64,000 bases of DNA from Metopolophium dirhodum (Eukaryota > Arthropoda > Insecta > Hemiptera > Aphididae). The position numbers and the translations under genes were made by a program. Shown in pieces: positions 63,494 through 64,000 of this stretch (position 1 is its first letter; each line of letters starts with the position of its first letter). The notes under the pieces were generated by a model. That model did no database searches. It worked only from the letters and a program-made list of their open reading frames with translations, and was not told the origin of the DNA. The DNA lies in contig NC_083563.1 of the NCBI RefSeq assembly GCF_019925205.1, forward strand, positions 496,001 through 560,000. The letters run 5' to 3'.

Positions 63494-63810
63494 TTATTGA
63501 AATCGAATTATTTTACGAGGGCATGGAGCGTGAGAGTTTTTCTTGATGGGCATGATTTTGAGCAAAACCAGGTCACGTGCAGGCAAATCCAAACAATTGC
63601 ACGGCGTCGCATATAGGCAACTAATGATCTCCGGCTGTGTGGCTTGCCGAGTTTTTGTAAAAAATAAAAAGAACGGAACATTTGCGTCGATGTTTCGATA
63701 AACCATACAGCAAAAGCGGCCACCAGAGTGCTGATGCTGCAGATGACGTTTGTTGATTCTCCACATACGTGATGCTGCAACGATTTCCGTATTTCACTAC
63801 GTAGTACCAT
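63494..63810 (-). pseudogene. Possible odorant-receptor-like C-terminal remnant
   Basis: Two overlapping minus-strand frames are open here. One reads VICSISTLVAAFAVWFIETS, a membrane-helix-like stretch; the other, downstream, reads PEIISCLYATPCNCLDLPAR then DLVLLKIM. Read together with one frameshift they resemble the last membrane segment region of insect odorant receptors (alternating LY, W-like position, then a basic LLL motif). No splice sites were assigned and the tail ends at a stop after RKIIRFQ. The similarity is weak and from memory only. Confidence 0.22.
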
Positions 63811-64000
63811 TGATTATAAACACTGGTATTTATATTATATTAACTATAATCAATGATAACACTATAGGTTCATGTATGACGATTTTATACGCGGTGGCGT
63901 ATCGCTTGAAAGTTGAAACCGAATTTTGAAATGAGTCCGTTGGGCAGCGATCCACATCATCCGGCTCTAGATAAACTGAAAGGTTGTTTAATGATAAAAA

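Overview
The window looks like nuclear DNA of an aphid (Hemiptera). It is strongly AT-rich, with countless TATAATATTAT and TAGGTACCTA strings, spliced insect-type genes, many small transposons and no bacterial features. The taxon call rests on composition, repeat style and the insect-like LIM protein; it is an inference.

Three spliced genes can be supported. (1) Plus strand, about 10.0-25.65 kb: the insect FHL/Limpet-type LIM gene. Six coding exons join in frame into a 349-residue protein with half a LIM domain followed by four complete ones. A second start exon at 18427-18637, inside a 7.7 kb intron, joins in phase to exon 22999-23168 and would give a 241-residue short form. Two 3' splice sites 11 bases apart (exon starts 14522 and 14533) fit two different upstream partners. 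Exons for a longer form with a complete first LIM (and probably a PET domain) would lie left of the window.

(2) Minus strand, 43396-41376: a secreted, Cys-free, Tyr/Pro/Ala/Ser-rich low-complexity protein of 279 residues. (3) Plus strand, 56961-59765: a second secreted Ala/Ser/Tyr/Pro-rich repeat protein of 345 residues. These two genes are divergent and share an unusual layout: a first coding exon carrying only Met-Lys, a phase-0 intron, a signal-peptide exon, a phase-1 intron and one long repeat exon. Their core promoters match at CTATTTAA and, exactly 28 bases on, GGACACAATT. They look like members of one cuticle or silk-like structural protein family under common control. The second one needs a GC-AG first intron.

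Layout: 0-9.7 kb is gene-free with small hAT-like elements; 9.7-25.65 kb is the LIM gene; 25.65-41.2 kb is gene-free and rich in a repeat family whose ends carry GATTCTGAGCGAAG; 41.2-43.6 kb is the first low-complexity gene; 43.7-56.4 kb holds a GC-rich block, several non-autonomous transposons (two hAT-like or similar, one TTAA-flanked, one with about 220-base inverted arms) and more of the GATTCTGAGCGAAG family; 56.4-59.85 kb is the second low-complexity gene; 59.85-64 kb is repeats plus a possible odorant-receptor-like remnant at the right edge. No tRNA, rRNA, CRISPR array or complete autonomous transposon was seen.
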